DNA from: JBBRVP01 sp038246785
Lineage (GTDB): Bacteria; Actinomycetota; Actinomycetes; Jiangellales; Jiangellaceae
DNA: 50,055 nucleotides
Assembly (NCBI GenBank): GCA_038246785.1
Contig: JBBRVP010000020.1
Span: 1-50,055, forward strand
Direction: 5' to 3'
Shown: one piece after another, positions 33,257 to 40,734 of the stretch
How the letters are laid out: each line of letters opens with the position of its first letter
Numbering within the stretch: position 1 is the first letter of the stretch
Notes under the pieces: model-generated
Seen by the model: the letters and a program-made list of their open reading frames with translations, nothing else
The model's database searches: none
What the model was told of the DNA's origin: nothing
Program-made: the position numbers and the translations under genes

Positions 33257-33883
33257 GTGGCGCGATACGTCGACGTGCACCCACGGGACCCACAACCGCG
33301 CCGGGTCACGCAGGCGGCGGCACTGCTCGAGGCGGGAGGGCTCATCGCCTACCCGACGGACTCCTGCTACGCGCTGGGAAGCCGGCTCGACAACCCGGCC
33401 GCCGGCGAGCGGATCCGCCGGATCAGGGGCCTGGACGAGCGGCACCACTTCACGCTCGTCTGCGCGACGTTCGCCCAGCTCGGCCAGCTGGTCCACCTCG
33501 GCAACGCGGCCTTCCGCGCCATCAAGGCGGCCACGCCCGGTGCGTACACGTTCATCCTGCCGGCGACCAAGGAGGTACCGCGCCGGCTCGCGCACCCGAA
33601 GAAACGCACGGTGGGTGTCCGCATCCCTGACCACCCCTTCGTCCACGCACTGCTGCGCGAGCTCGGGGAGCCGTTGGTGTCGAGCACGCTCCTGCTGCCC
33701 GGTGAGGACAAGCCGATGACCGAGGGCTGGGAGATCCAGGAGGAGCTGGGCTCGGTCCTCGACGCCGTCGTCGACGCCGGGGACTGCGGCACCGAGCCGA
33801 CGACGGTCGTCGACTGGTCGCAGGGCTATCCCGAGGTGGTGCGGGTCGGCGCGGGGGATCCGGCGCGCTTCACGGCTCAGTGA
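33257..33883 (+). CDS. L-threonylcarbamoyladenylate synthase-like protein (Sua5/YciO family)
   Basis: The 208-aa protein resembles the YciO branch of the YrdC/Sua5 fold: GGLIAYPTDSCYALGSRLDN, RIRRIRGLDERHHFTLVCAT, TPGAYTFILPATKEVPRRL, KKRTVGVRIPDHPFVHALL and EPLVSSTLLLPGE. TsaC/Sua5 proteins make threonylcarbamoyl-AMP for t6A tRNA modification; YciO proteins are similar but their physiological role is less clear. It lacks the Sua5 C-terminal domain. The start is GTG 33257, preceded by no strong ribosome-binding site. Confidence 0.87.
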   Translation: MARYVDVHPRDPQPRRVTQAAALLEAGGLIAYPTDSCYALGSRLDNPAAGERIRRIRGLDERHHFTLVCATFAQLGQLVHLGNAAFRAIKAATPGAYTFILPATKEVPRRLAHPKKRTVGVRIPDHPFVHALLRELGEPLVSSTLLLPGEDKPMTEGWEIQEELGSVLDAVVDAGDCGTEPTTVVDWSQGYPEVVRVGAGDPARFTAQ

Positions 33884-33955
33884 CGTCGGCGAATCGTCGC
33901 GTCGAGGCCCTTGCCCGCCCCTCCGTCACCCCGAGGCTCCGAGGATCCTGTCAGC

Positions 33956-35176
33956 ATGCCCACCGTGACGCGCCTCCTGGACGACATCGCCGAGGTCGGC
34001 CGTGACCCGGGCACGGGCGGCTACACGCGCCTGGCGTACGACGGTCCCGAGCTCGTGCTGCGCGAGTGGTTCGTCGGCGAGGCCGTCCGCCGTGGCCTCG
34101 ACTGCCAGGCCGACCGCAACGGCAACCTGTGGGCCTGGCAGGGCGACCCCGACGCCGACGGGCCTGGCGTCGTCAGCGGCAGCCACCTCGACTCGGTCGT
34201 GGACGGCGGGGCGTACGACGGACCGCTCGGCGTCACATCGGCGTTCGCCGCGCTCGACCTGCTCAGCGAGCGCGGCGTACGGCCGGCCCGGCCGTTCGGC
34301 ATCGTGGCGTTCGCCGACGAGGAGGGCGCCCGCTTCGGGATCGCCTGCGCCGGGTCGCGCCTGCTGACGGGCGTGCTGGCCCCCGAACGCGCCCGTACGC
34401 TGCGCGACCGCGGCGGCACCTCGATGGCCGAGGCGATGCGAGCCGCCGGGCACGACCCGTCGGGGATCGGCCGCGACGACGAGGCACTGCACCGCATCGG
34501 CAGCTACGTCGAGCTGCACATCGAGCAGGGACGCGGCCTGGTCGACGTCGGCGCGCCGGTCGGTGTCGGCACCGCGATCTGGCCGCACGGCCGGTGGCGG
34601 CTGACGTTCACCGGCGCCGCCGACCATGCCGGCACGACGCGCATGGAGGACCGCCGGGACCCGATGCTGACGTACGCGATGACCGCGCTCGCCGCCAACA
34701 AGCAGGCGCGCCTGCGCGGCGCGCGGGCCACGTTCGGCCGGCTCGAGGTGACCCCCAACGGCACCAACGCGATCCCCTCGCAGGTAAAGGCCTGGCTCGA
34801 CGCCCGCGCCGCCGACCAGGCCACGCTGGACGCTCTCGTCGCCGACGTGCACCGGCAGGCCGGCGAGCGCGCCGGCCGCGACGGCACCACCCTCGCTGTC
34901 GAGGCCGAGTCGCTCAGCCCGCTCGTCGAGCTGCCGGCCGACCTGCGCGACCGGATCGGCCGCCTGCTCGGCGATGCTCCCCAGCTGCCCACCGGGGCCG
35001 GCCACGACGCCGGGATCCTCGCCACCGCAGGGGTCCCCGCCGCGATGCTGTTCGTCCGCAACCCCACCGGGGTCTCGCACGCCCCGGCCGAGCACGCCGA
35101 CGACGCCGACTGCATCGCCGGCGTCGGGGCGCTGGCCAGGGTGCTCGCCGACCTGCTCGCCTCGCCGGCGCCGTGA
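33956..35176 (+). CDS. M20 family Zn-dependent amidohydrolase (allantoate amidohydrolase-like), hut-linked
   Basis: The 406-aa enzyme belongs to the allantoate amidohydrolase/N-carbamoyl-amino-acid hydrolase group. Visible di-metal ligands are GSHLDSVVDGGAYDGPLGV (His, Asp), ADEEGARFG (Glu-Glu), ELHIEQG (His) and GAGHDAGILA. The dimer-domain substrate loop TFTGAADHAGTTRMEDRRDP is typical. ATG 33956 gives the family-length N-terminus. Its stop overlaps the propeller lipoprotein gene, placing it at the head of an operon ending in hutF-hutI. In Streptomyces-like gene orders an allantoate-amidohydrolase-like gene also sits among hut genes. I infer it may hydrolyse N-formylglutamate or a related hut intermediate, since no HutG is present here. 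Confidence 0.85.
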   Translation: MPTVTRLLDDIAEVGRDPGTGGYTRLAYDGPELVLREWFVGEAVRRGLDCQADRNGNLWAWQGDPDADGPGVVSGSHLDSVVDGGAYDGPLGVTSAFAALDLLSERGVRPARPFGIVAFADEEGARFGIACAGSRLLTGVLAPERARTLRDRGGTSMAEAMRAAGHDPSGIGRDDEALHRIGSYVELHIEQGRGLVDVGAPVGVGTAIWPHGRWRLTFTGAADHAGTTRMEDRRDPMLTYAMTALAANKQARLRGARATFGRLEVTPNGTNAIPSQVKAWLDARAADQATLDALVADVHRQAGERAGRDGTTLAVEAESLSPLVELPADLRDRIGRLLGDAPQLPTGAGHDAGILATAGVPAAMLFVRNPTGVSHAPAEHADDADCIAGVGALARVLADLLASPAP

Positions 35177-36561
35177 CCGGCCCGACCCGGGCGTTGATCG
35201 CGGTGGCCGCCACCGCCGCGGCCCTTGCCGCCTGCAGCTCGAGCGGCGACGGTCCGAGCGCCAGCCCGCCGCAGCCGGCCACGGGGACCGGCAGCCCGAG
35301 CCCGGTCGCGGGGGCGGACTGGCCGACGTACCACGCAGACCCCGCCCGCACCGGCGTCGCCCGCGCGATGCCACCCAGCACCGACCGGCTGCGCATCGTC
35401 GCCTCGCTCGACCTCGGCGCCAACGTCTACGCCTCACCGGTCATCGCGGGAGGCGTCACGGTCGTCGCCACCGAGCGCAACGCCGTCGTCGGCCTCGACC
35501 GTCGCAACGCCCAGCTGTGGCGCACCGTCCTCGGCTCGCCGGCCCGCGACAGCGAGCTGCCCTGCGGCAACATCGACCCGCTCGGCATCACCGGCACGCC
35601 GGTCGTCGACGTCGGCCGGGGCGTCGTCTACGTCGCGCCGGAATACGGCGACCCGGTCCGCCACGAGCTCGTCGCGCTCGACCTGAAGACCGGAAAGCCG
35701 CTGTGGCGCAAGGACATCGACCTGCCCGGCGTCGACGCCACGGCCATGCAGCAGCGCGGTGCACTGACGATCACCAAGGGCCGCACCTGGGTGCCCTTCG
35801 GCGGGCTCGCCGGCGACTGCGGGGCCTACAAGGGCCGCGTCGTCGGCGTACGTCTCGACGGGACCGGGCCGCCGGTGGCGTTCACCGTCCCCACGACGCG
35901 CGAGGCCGGCATCTGGACCCCGCCAGGTCCGAGCGTCGACGCGCGCGGAGGGATGTTCGTCGCCGTCGGCAACGGCGAGTCGGGGCCGGGCGACCCCTAC
36001 GACTTCAGCGACTCCGTCCTGCGCCTGGACGGCACCCGGCTCGCCGACTCGTTCTCGCCCACCACGTGGGCCACCGACAACGCCGCCGACCTCGACCTCG
36101 GCTCGCAGGGGCCGGCCCTGGTGGGGCAGCGCTGGGTGCTCATCGCCGGAAAATCCGGGACGGCGTACGTCCTGCGCCGGGACGACCTCGGGGGCATCGG
36201 CGGCGAGGTGAGCAGCGCCGAGGTGTGTCACTCCTTCGGCGGCACGGCGGTAGACGGCGACGTGGCGTACCTGCCCTGCACCGACGGGGTGCGCGCCGTG
36301 CGGGTACGCGACGACGGCACGCTCGACGTGCTGTGGCGGGCCCCCGAGACGGTGACCGGGTCACCCGTCGTGGGGGGCGGGCGGGTGTGGGCCCTCGACA
36401 CCGACGCCGGCGTGCTCCACGCGCTCGACCTGGCGACCGGACGCTCGCGCGCGCAGGTCGAGGTCGGGCCGGTGAACCGCTTCGCCACGCCGGCGGTGCG
36501 TGGCGGCGAGCTGCTCGTCCCGACGCTGTCCGGACTCAGCGTCGTCGAGGCCGGCGGGTGA
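35173..36561 (+). CDS. PQQ-like beta-propeller lipoprotein
   Basis: The 462-aa protein carries a lipoprotein signal (lipobox LAAC at about residues 18-21), a Ser/Pro linker and about seven blades of the quinoprotein-dehydrogenase-like propeller. Examples are WPTYHADPARTGVARAMPPS, YASPVIAGGVTVVATERNAV, PLGITGTPVVDVGRGVVYVA, GKPLWRKDI and GSPVVGGGRVWALDTDAGVL. No catalytic PQQ-dehydrogenase motif or heme site is visible, so it is more likely a structural or binding propeller outside the membrane. It overlaps the M20 gene (GTGA) and so belongs to the hut operon by arrangement; its role there is unclear. Confidence 0.85.
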   Translation: MTGPTRALIAVAATAAALAACSSSGDGPSASPPQPATGTGSPSPVAGADWPTYHADPARTGVARAMPPSTDRLRIVASLDLGANVYASPVIAGGVTVVATERNAVVGLDRRNAQLWRTVLGSPARDSELPCGNIDPLGITGTPVVDVGRGVVYVAPEYGDPVRHELVALDLKTGKPLWRKDIDLPGVDATAMQQRGALTITKGRTWVPFGGLAGDCGAYKGRVVGVRLDGTGPPVAFTVPTTREAGIWTPPGPSVDARGGMFVAVGNGESGPGDPYDFSDSVLRLDGTRLADSFSPTTWATDNAADLDLGSQGPALVGQRWVLIAGKSGTAYVLRRDDLGGIGGEVSSAEVCHSFGGTAVDGDVAYLPCTDGVRAVRVRDDGTLDVLWRAPETVTGSPVVGGGRVWALDTDAGVLHALDLATGRSRAQVEVGPVNRFATPAVRGGELLVPTLSGLSVVEAGG

Positions 36562-36597
36562 TCGGAACTTCGCGTGATCGGAGTTCGCGTGGTCGGA
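36558..36597 (+). repeat. short direct repeats GTGATCGGA
   Basis: Three imperfect units (GTGATCGGAACTTCGC at 36558, GTGATCGGAGTTCGC at 36574, GTGGTCGGA at 36589) fill the gap between the propeller lipoprotein stop and the next start. It may be slippage-derived spacer sequence. It offers several GTG codons but no ribosome-binding site. Confidence 0.6.
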
Positions 36598-36602
36598 CTA
36601 CG

Positions 36603-37661
36603 GTGCCGACCGTGCCGCTCCTCCGTCGCCGCGCAGACCCGCCGGCCGACCCGCGGCCGGCGATCGCGGAGTTCTGGGTGTGGTGGGACCGGTTCCGGCC
36701 GGCGGCCGTGGCCGCCCTGGACGCCGTGCCTGGTCAGCTGCCGGACGCCACGGCGGGCGAGTTCGAGGCCGCGGTGGCGCGGCTGCACCCCGGGCTGGAT
36801 TGGCAGCTGGGTCGCGGCACGGCCGGCGCGCGCTACGACCTCGTGGTGTCCGGCGGCGGACGACCAGAGCTGCGATCACTCGCCGAGCGTTGGTGGCTCG
36901 CCGCACCGTCGGGTGACGACACCTTCGACTACCACCCGGCCCGCCCGCGGGACGCCGTCGCCATGGGCGGCAGCCTCACCCTCGAAGACGTCGAGCTGCC
37001 GCTGTCCGAGCTGGTTGCCGGCACCCACCTGGACCGGCAGCGCCGCCGGCTCGACCTCGCCGTGCACTCGCCGGTGTTCCCGCTGCTCAGCGACGACGCC
37101 CGGTTGCAGGCGGCCTTCCTGGGTCTCGACGCCGCGCTCGGCGAGGACGATGTCGAGCGCTTCGTGGGCGCGGTCGAGGTGGCCGTGGACGCCCCGCTCG
37201 ACGGCGTACCGCTGTCCTCCCTCGGTCCCCTCGTCGACGGCCTGCGCGCAGGCCCCGACTCGTGGGCGACGCTCACCGGGAGCAGCCCCGACGGCGACGT
37301 GGTGGGGCTGGTGCGGCACCCCTTCGCCCGCGTCGACCGCCCGCTCGCGGACACCCACGTCGCTGTCTCGCTGGGGTACCCGCCGGCCGAGGGCGGCCTT
37401 CCCGCCGACGCCGGGGTCGGCGACCGGATCGAGGCGTTGGAGCGGCGCGCCCTCGAGGCCCTCGGCGGCGACGGCCCGCACGCTGTGCTCGTCGGCCACG
37501 TCAGCGGGCAGGGCCGCTGCCTCGTGCACCTCTACCTCGACGGCCTCGAGGTGGACCCGGCGGTCGTCGAACCGCTGCTCGCCGACTGGTCCGACGGCCC
37601 GGCGCGGCTGAACGTGTCTCCCGACCCGGCCTGGCGCGAGATCGGGCACCTGCTCCGATGA
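36603..37661 (+). CDS. conserved-looking protein of unknown function inside the hut operon
   Basis: The 352-aa product is soluble, acidic and has no signal peptide. It begins with RRRADPPADPRPAIAEFWVW, followed by WDRFRPAAVAALDAVPGQLP. Later segments such as HLDRQRRRLDLAVHSPVFPL, FLGLDAALGEDDVERFVGAV and LVGHVSGQGRCLVHLYLDGL suggest two alpha/beta halves, perhaps a DUF695-like end, but I do not recognise a family with confidence. The start is GTG 36603 or GTG 36612. Its stop overlaps the hutF ATG (ATGA), so it is translated in step with hutF. Confidence 0.7.
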   Translation: MPTVPLLRRRADPPADPRPAIAEFWVWWDRFRPAAVAALDAVPGQLPDATAGEFEAAVARLHPGLDWQLGRGTAGARYDLVVSGGGRPELRSLAERWWLAAPSGDDTFDYHPARPRDAVAMGGSLTLEDVELPLSELVAGTHLDRQRRRLDLAVHSPVFPLLSDDARLQAAFLGLDAALGEDDVERFVGAVEVAVDAPLDGVPLSSLGPLVDGLRAGPDSWATLTGSSPDGDVVGLVRHPFARVDRPLADTHVAVSLGYPPAEGGLPADAGVGDRIEALERRALEALGGDGPHAVLVGHVSGQGRCLVHLYLDGLEVDPAVVEPLLADWSDGPARLNVSPDPAWREIGHLLR

Positions 37662-38989
37662 GCTCCCGCGACTCGACCACATGGTGGTGCGAGCAGGCGT
37701 GGATCGGTGGTGGACCGCAGCCCCGAGTCTGGGTCGAGGCCGATGCAGCCGGGACGATCACGGCAGTCCGTAAGGGAGTCGAGCCAGCCCCTGGCGACAC
37801 GTGGCTGCACGGCATCGTGCTGCCTGGCTTCGCCAACGCCCACTCGCACGCCTTCCACCGCGCCCTGCGCGGTCGCATGCACGGGGACGGCGGAACGTTC
37901 TGGACGTGGCGGCAGGGCATGTACGCGCTGGCGTCCCGGCTCGATCCCGACTCCTACCGCGTCCTCGCCACGGCCGTCTACGCGGAGATGGCGTTGTCGG
38001 GTGTGAGCTGCGTCGGGGAGTTCCACTACCTGCACCACCGTCCCGGGGGCGGGTTGTACGACGATCCCAACGCGATGGGGGAGGCGCTGCGGGAGGCCGC
38101 CCGGCGCGCCGGGATACGGCTCACCCTGCTCGACGCCGCCTACCTCGCCGGCGGGATCGGCGAGGCGCTCAGCGGGCCACAGCAGCGCTTCGGCGACGGC
38201 GACGCCTGGCGCTGGGCCGACCGGGTGGCGGCGCTGCGCGCCGACGACGACACCGTCATCGGCGCGGCGATCCACTCGGTGCGTGCGGTGCCGGCCGACG
38301 AGATCCCGGTCGTCGCCGCGGCGCTTCCTGGTGCCCCGCTGCACCTGCACCTGTCCGAGCAGCCGGCGGAGAACGACGCCTGCCTGGCCGCGCACGGTGT
38401 GACGCCGACCCGGCTGCTCCACGACCACGGCGCGATCGCGGCGCGCACGACGGCGGTGCACGCCACCCACGTCGACGGCGACGACATCGCGTTGCTGGGT
38501 GCGGCGCGGGCGTACGCCTGCTTCTGCCCCACCACCGAGCGCGACCTCGCCGACGGCATCGGCCCGGCCCGCGCCCTGGTCCGCGCGGGCGCGCGGCTCA
38601 CGCTCGGCTCGGACCAGCACGCCGTCGTGGACCTGTTCGAGGAGGCCCGAGGTCTGGAGATGCACGAGCGGCTCGCCAGCCGGCACCGCGGACGGTTCGC
38701 ACCGGCGGCCCTTGTCGATGCGCTCACCGGCGTGGGCCACGCCTCACTCGGGTGGCCGGCGGCCGGACGGTTGGCGGTGGGCGCTCCCTGCGACCTGGTC
38801 GCCGTCCGCCTCGACAGCGTGCGTACCGCCGGCGCCGCCCCAGCCCAGGTCGTGCTCGCAGCCGGCGCCCCCGACGTCGACACCGTCGTCGTCGGCGGGC
38901 GCACCGTGGTGTCCGGCGGGCAGCACGTGCTCGGCGACGTGGGCCGGCTGCTCGCGGCGGCGATCGAGCCGCTGTGGGCCGAGGAGTGA
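37658..38989 (+). CDS. hutF: formimidoylglutamate deiminase
   Basis: The 443-aa amidohydrolase-superfamily enzyme converts N-formimidoyl-L-glutamate to N-formyl-L-glutamate and ammonia. Metal-binding and active-site motifs are VLPGFANAHSHAFHRALRGR (HxH), FHYLHHRPGG, LHLHLSEQPAENDAC, AVHATHVDGDD and TLGSDQHAVVDLFEEAR (Asp). The FEEAR end and TFWTWRQGMYALA stretch are specific to HutF rather than guanine deaminase. It lies between the unknown 352-aa gene (ATGA overlap) and hutI (10-bp gap). With hutI, it commits the pathway to the formylglutamate route. Confidence 0.92.
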   Translation: MSSRDSTTWWCEQAWIGGGPQPRVWVEADAAGTITAVRKGVEPAPGDTWLHGIVLPGFANAHSHAFHRALRGRMHGDGGTFWTWRQGMYALASRLDPDSYRVLATAVYAEMALSGVSCVGEFHYLHHRPGGGLYDDPNAMGEALREAARRAGIRLTLLDAAYLAGGIGEALSGPQQRFGDGDAWRWADRVAALRADDDTVIGAAIHSVRAVPADEIPVVAAALPGAPLHLHLSEQPAENDACLAAHGVTPTRLLHDHGAIAARTTAVHATHVDGDDIALLGAARAYACFCPTTERDLADGIGPARALVRAGARLTLGSDQHAVVDLFEEARGLEMHERLASRHRGRFAPAALVDALTGVGHASLGWPAAGRLAVGAPCDLVAVRLDSVRTAGAAPAQVVLAAGAPDVDTVVVGGRTVVSGGQHVLGDVGRLLAAAIEPLWAEE

Positions 38990-38999
38990 GGCCGGCACC

Positions 39000-40157
39000 G
39001 TGATCAGCATCCTCGTCGACCGGATCGGGCTGCTGGCCACCCAGGATCCGGCGCTCGGCGAGCTGGCCGACGCCGCGCTCGTCGTCGAGGGTGACCGAGT
39101 CGGCTGGCTCGGCCCGTCGGTGCAGGCGCCGGCCGTCGACGAGCGAGTCGACGTCGGCGGACGCTGCGTCGTGCCGGGCTTCGTCGACAGCCATGCCCAC
39201 CTGGTCTTCGCCGGTGACCGGGCGGCGGAGTTCGCCGCCCGGATGGCCGGACGGCCCTACTCGGCCGGCGGCATCGAGACGACCGTCGGCGCCACGCGGG
39301 CCGCGACCGACGAGCAGCTCGCCGCTGGGGTGGCCCGGCTCGTGGGGGAGATGCTCCGGCAGGGGACGACGACGGTGGAGATCAAGAGCGGGTACGGCCT
39401 CACCGTGCGCGACGAGGCTCGCTCGCTCGCCGTTGCCCGTCAGGTGACGCCGGAGACGACGTTCCTCGGCGCGCACGTGGTGGCACCGGAGTACGCCGGT
39501 GACCCCGACGGCTACGTCGCCCTGGTCACCGGGGCGATGCTCGACGCGTGCGCGCCGCACGCCCGCTGGGTCGACGCCTTCTGCGAGCGAGGTGCCTTCG
39601 ACGCCGACCAGGCGCGCACGGTGCTCGAGGCCGGACGCGCTGCGGGGCTGCTGCCGCGGCTGCACGCCAACCAGCTCGGCCCGGGCCCCGGCGTACGGCT
39701 CGCCTGCGAGCTCGGAGCCGCCAGCGCCGACCACTGCACCCACCTGTCCGACGCCGACGTCGATGCCCTGGCCTCGTCCTCCACGGTGGCGACGCTGCTG
39801 CCCGGGGCGGAGTTCTCGACGCGCTCGGCCTATCCGGATGCGCGGAGGCTGCTCGACGCCGGCGCCACCGTCGCGCTGGCCACCGACTGCAACCCCGGCT
39901 CCTCCTACACCTCGTCGCTGCCGTTCTGCCTGGCGCTGGCCGTGCGGGAGATGGCGATGACGCCGGCCGAGGCACTCTGGTCGTGCACGGCCGGCGGGGC
40001 CGCGGCGCTGCGCCGCGACGACGTCGGGGTGCTGCGCGCGGGTGCCCGGGCCGACCTCGTGGTACTCGACGCGCCGTCGTACGTGCACCTGGCCTACCGC
40101 CCCGGTGTGCCCCTCGTGGCGCAGGTCTGGCAGGCCGGGCGCCGGGTCGTGGGCTGA
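39000..40157 (+). CDS. hutI: imidazolonepropionase
   Basis: The 385-aa zinc or iron amidohydrolase opens 4-imidazolone-5-propanoate to N-formimidoyl-glutamate. CVVPGFVDSHAHLVFAGDRA contains the HxH ligands, followed by TTVEIKSGYGLTVRDEARSL, TFLGAHVVAPEY, LHANQLGPGPGVRLACELGA, SADHCTHLSDADVD and ATDCNPGSSYTSSLPFCLAL with the metal Asp. The start is GTG 39000, ten bases after hutF with GAGGAG nearby. It is the last gene of the operon and is followed by a hairpin. Confidence 0.94.
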   Translation: MISILVDRIGLLATQDPALGELADAALVVEGDRVGWLGPSVQAPAVDERVDVGGRCVVPGFVDSHAHLVFAGDRAAEFAARMAGRPYSAGGIETTVGATRAATDEQLAAGVARLVGEMLRQGTTTVEIKSGYGLTVRDEARSLAVARQVTPETTFLGAHVVAPEYAGDPDGYVALVTGAMLDACAPHARWVDAFCERGAFDADQARTVLEAGRAAGLLPRLHANQLGPGPGVRLACELGAASADHCTHLSDADVDALASSSTVATLLPGAEFSTRSAYPDARRLLDAGATVALATDCNPGSSYTSSLPFCLALAVREMAMTPAEALWSCTAGGAAALRRDDVGVLRAGARADLVVLDAPSYVHLAYRPGVPLVAQVWQAGRRVVG

Positions 40158-40161
40158 GCGA

Positions 40162-40205
40162 GTGTCAGCCCCTCGCGGGGCTATGGCCGCGGCACGGCCT
40201 GACAC
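40162..40205. terminator. bidirectional hairpin between hutI and DUF4235 gene
   Basis: Outer arms GTGTCAG (40162-40168) and CTGACAC (40199-40205) enclose a strong inner stem GCCCC-TCGC-GGGGC (40168-40181). The element sits in the 60-bp convergent gap, 5 bp after the hutI stop and 13 bp from the DUF4235 stop, so it can serve both strands. The TGTCAG arm is shared with hairpins at 26378 and 44328. Confidence 0.6.
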
Positions 40206-40217
40206 ATCGCCGGGAAG

Positions 40218-40514
40218 TCAGGTCACCTCGTCGGCTCCGGGCGGGAGGTGGCCGGTGACGGTGCGCCACGACTTCGCCATCTGACGCGACGCGAGCATCC
40301 GGGCGACGCCGACGGCGGCGCCGGAGGCGAGCGCCCAGCCGAGCGCCTCGCCCCAGTTGACCTCCGGGTTCTCCGGGTTGGTGGGCGGCGGCGTGCCGGC
40401 GCCGACCTTCCACGCCTTCGTCGTCAGCTTCCTGGTCAGCACGCCGGCTGCGACTGCGGCCGCCAGGGCCAGCAGCTTCCACGCTGTGTTCTCCACTCGC
40501 TCCTGGACCGCCAC
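40218..40514 (-). CDS. DUF4235 family membrane protein
   Basis: The 98-aa protein fits DUF4235: ENTAWKLLALAAAVAAGVLT (first membrane segment), RKLTTKAWKVGAGTPPPTNP, ENPEVNWGEALGWALASGAAVGVARMLASR (second segment) and a hydrophilic tail. Function is unknown. It starts at GTG 40514 after a strong GAGGAGGAGG site. It is convergent with hutI and downstream of a small same-strand membrane peptide gene. Confidence 0.85.
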   Translation of the reverse strand: MAVQERVENTAWKLLALAAAVAAGVLTRKLTTKAWKVGAGTPPPTNPENPEVNWGEALGWALASGAAVGVARMLASRQMAKSWRTVTGHLPPGADEVT

Positions 40515-40544
40515 CGGTCTGCCTCCTCCTCGGACCTACAGGAC

Positions 40545-40688
40545 CTACAGGACCACTGAGCCCAGCCAGCTCAGCAGCACCAGCAACCCGGGCGCCGCCA
40601 GCACGAGCATGCCCAGGGCGACGATGAGCGCCAGCAGCCGGACGCGCACGTTGGGGCCGCCCGTCGCGTCGCGCATCGCCCGGAGCAC
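40545..40688 (-). CDS. 47-aa small membrane peptide
   Basis: GTG 40688 opens a 47-codon frame beginning VLRAMRDATGGPNVRVRLLA, followed by a single hydrophobic stretch LIVALGMLVLAAPGLLVLLS and ending WLGSVVL. Topology would be positive-inside with one or two membrane passes. It lies just upstream of the DUF4235 gene on the same strand, with tandem GGACCTACA units in the gap. No strong ribosome-binding site is seen, so it may be leaderless. I do not recognise a family. Confidence 0.45.
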   Translation of the reverse strand: MLRAMRDATGGPNVRVRLLALIVALGMLVLAAPGLLVLLSWLGSVVL

Positions 40689-40734
40689 GCGGACAGGCTA
40701 CGGAAGCCCCGCTCGGGCACTAGCGTCCACCCCC

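Noticed and set aside
35173..36561. PQQ-dependent alcohol dehydrogenase
   Set aside because: The propeller repeats are present, but I see no PQQ-binding disulfide, catalytic Asp motif or cytochrome domain, and the protein is a lipoprotein in a hut operon.
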